Shown piece by piece: positions 62,930 to 64,000 of a stretch of 64,000 nucleotides of DNA. Numbering within the stretch: position 1 is the first letter of the stretch; each line of letters starts with the position of its first letter. Both the position numbers and the translations under genes were made by a program. This stretch comes from Polyangiaceae bacterium. GTDB taxonomy: Bacteria; Myxococcota_A; Polyangia; Polyangiales; Polyangiaceae. The stretch is taken from assembly GCA_016719945.1 (NCBI GenBank), contig JADJYE010000003.1, positions 186,001 through 250,000 of the forward strand. Reading direction: 5' to 3'. The notes beneath the pieces are model-generated. The model searched no databases. It saw only the letters and a program-made list of their open reading frames with translations, and was not told where the DNA came from.

Positions 62930-64000
62930 GGCGATGTCCCTCCACAGGCGCGGTCGAGGGCCGCGTCGAACAGCGAGCCCGAGGCACGCATCTTCGCGAT
63001 CCTCGCGAGCGCTCGTGCCTCATCGGTGTCGATCTTGGCGAGGGCGGTGGACTCGGCCAGCGCCGCCGCCGCGAGGACCTCGGTGAGCGAGCCTTCCCCG
63101 GCCAGATAGAGGGTCTTCGCCTGCTCCAGGAGCTTGCTCGAGCGCTTGGCGCTCTCGGCTGGGTCACGCCCCGAGGGTGGCGCGAGCGCCGCTAGGGTCT
63201 CGTCGGCGGCAGCGGTCTCTGCGTCGGCCCGCGCGAGCAGCAACGAGCGAGCGGCCCGCGCGCTCGCGGCCGCCGAGAGCGCCACCGCCGCCTCTCCCTG
63301 CCCATGGTCGAAGAACGTGATGGGGATCCCGACGCGCAGCGCGAAGCCGTGGCCGGTCTCGGTCTCGAGGGCGGTGACCTGGCGATAGCCGAAGAAGAGC
63401 TCCAGATCGGGGACCCATTTGCGGTTCGCCGCCTCAGCCTCGAGCTCGAAGGCCCGGATCGCGGCGTCGAAGCTCTGGAGCATCGGGGGTACGACCGAGG
63501 CCGCGGGAGCCGGCTCGGAGGCGAGGCTCGGCAGCGTCAGCCCGGAGAGGTCGATCGCCCCGCCCAAGTGGGCCTTCAGCTTGGCCTTCGCGCTGGACGA
63601 CTGGCCGAGCTGGAGCGCCACGCGCGTCTCATGGACCTCGAGCTCGAGCCCGTGGCGAAGCAGATCGTGCTCCGAGCTCTCTCCACCAACCTTCAGTCCG
63701 GTCAGAGTCGCGCCCAACGCCGTCAGGGCAGCCTGCTGCGCCGACAAGACGTTCGCGCGCTCGCGCTCCGCGACCGCGCGAACCAGCGCCTCACGGAGGT
63801 CCAAGGCGCCGTCGATCATCACCGCGCTGGCCTGCGCGCTCTTCTCGGCGAGGTGCTCGTCTGCGGCGTCGGAGAGCAGGAACCGCCGGCCCCCGATCCC
63901 GAGCGGGAAGCCGACCCCGATCAGGGTCTCGGCGTCCTCCTCCGCGGTCAGGCTGCGGTTGTGCTCGATCTCCAGCGTAGGGTTCGGGACTACGGCCGCG
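62926..64000 (-). CDS. TolC-family outer-membrane efflux protein (CusC/CzcC-like), partial
   Basis: The frame is open to the right edge, so the N-terminus is missing; about 357 residues are visible. Close to the edge it reads VVPNPTLEIEHNRSLTAEE and GVGFPLGIGGRRFLLSDAA, typical of the first repeat of outer-membrane factors. Later come the second-repeat counterparts WVPDLELFFGYRQVTALETE and FALRVGIPITFFDHGQGEAA, with long Ala-rich helices between. It exports metal through the outer membrane together with the adaptor and permease that follow in the same operon. Confidence 0.88.
   Translation of the reverse strand, partial: AAVVPNPTLEIEHNRSLTAEEDAETLIGVGFPLGIGGRRFLLSDAADEHLAEKSAQASAVMIDGALDLREALVRAVAERERANVLSAQQAALTALGATLTGLKVGGESSEHDLLRHGLELEVHETRVALQLGQSSSAKAKLKAHLGGAIDLSGLTLPSLASEPAPAASVVPPMLQSFDAAIRAFELEAEAANRKWVPDLELFFGYRQVTALETETGHGFALRVGIPITFFDHGQGEAAVALSAAASARAARSLLLARADAETAAADETLAALAPPSGRDPAESAKRSSKLLEQAKTLYLAGEGSLTEVLAAAALAESTALAKIDTDEARALARIAKMRASGSLFDAALDRACGGTSP

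Overview
This 64-kb window is a high-GC, densely coded stretch of chromosome that most resembles a myxobacterium (Myxococcota, probably the class Polyangia). The evidence is five Hanks-type Ser/Thr kinases, many multi-domain histidine kinases without adjacent response regulators, a PilT ATPase, large lipoproteins with Gly-rich tracts and Cys-rich N-termini, and a sterol-type ERG2/ERG3 gene pair. Genes often overlap by 4 nt (ATGA or GTGA) in tight operons. Start codons are frequently GTG or TTG. The species cannot be named from the sequence alone.

Layout, left part. 0.1-3 kb: PilT and a Ser/Thr kinase. 3.1-5.3 kb (minus): an ABC ATPase and a MacA-like adaptor without a permease. 5.4-9.7 kb (plus): SlyD, a small frameshifted protein, an HtrA-like lipoprotein protease, an ECF sigma factor with its anti-sigma partner, and a secreted protein. 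9.8-13.1 kb (minus): a receiver-GAF-PAS-PAS-HisKA protein that lacks an ATPase domain, followed by an overlapping complete histidine kinase. 13.1-16.1 kb (plus): ruvB (frameshifted), a 75-bp tandem-repeat array and a caspase-like lipoprotein. 16.1-23.2 kb (minus): an apparent five-gene signalling operon of Ser/Thr kinase, GNAT, two histidine kinases and a small membrane protein.

Layout, middle part. 23.4-25.2 kb (plus): glnB-glnA, followed by an inverted-repeat-bounded intergenic element. 25.5-28.1 kb (minus): a Ser/Thr kinase, then an ERG3-like desaturase/hydroxylase and an ERG2/sigma-1-receptor-like isomerase two bases apart. 28.2-34.2 kb (plus): a tail-anchored kinase, a lipoprotein with lysozyme-like and M15-like parts, a zinc-ribbon membrane protein, a TPM-domain protein with partner, and a DUF5690 transporter. 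34.1-38.0 kb (minus): a three-gene operon with two degenerate membrane peptidases, and a double-GNAT protein. 38.1-47.2 kb (plus): one six-gene operon (coiled-coil protein, DUF3857 lipoprotein, folB, LPG-synthase-like flippase, ppa, MFS).

Layout, right part. 47.2-48.4 kb is non-coding and carries a 137-bp tandem-repeat array. 48.4-53.1 kb (minus): a Gly-rich lipoprotein, a VWA-domain lipoprotein and glnS. Then follow a tRNA-Ala(CGC), two paralogous lipoproteins and a Ser/Thr kinase (plus). The window ends in a minus-strand heavy-metal RND efflux operon (TolC-like, CusB-like, CusA-like) that runs off the right edge.

Six genes are each interrupted by one or two single-base indels (seven in all). 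Several of these sit in short G runs, including one in the housekeeping gene ruvB. This looks more like residual sequencing error than real gene decay. The most interesting biology is the ERG2-ERG3-like pair, which would carry out two consecutive late steps of sterol ring modification in a bacterium.
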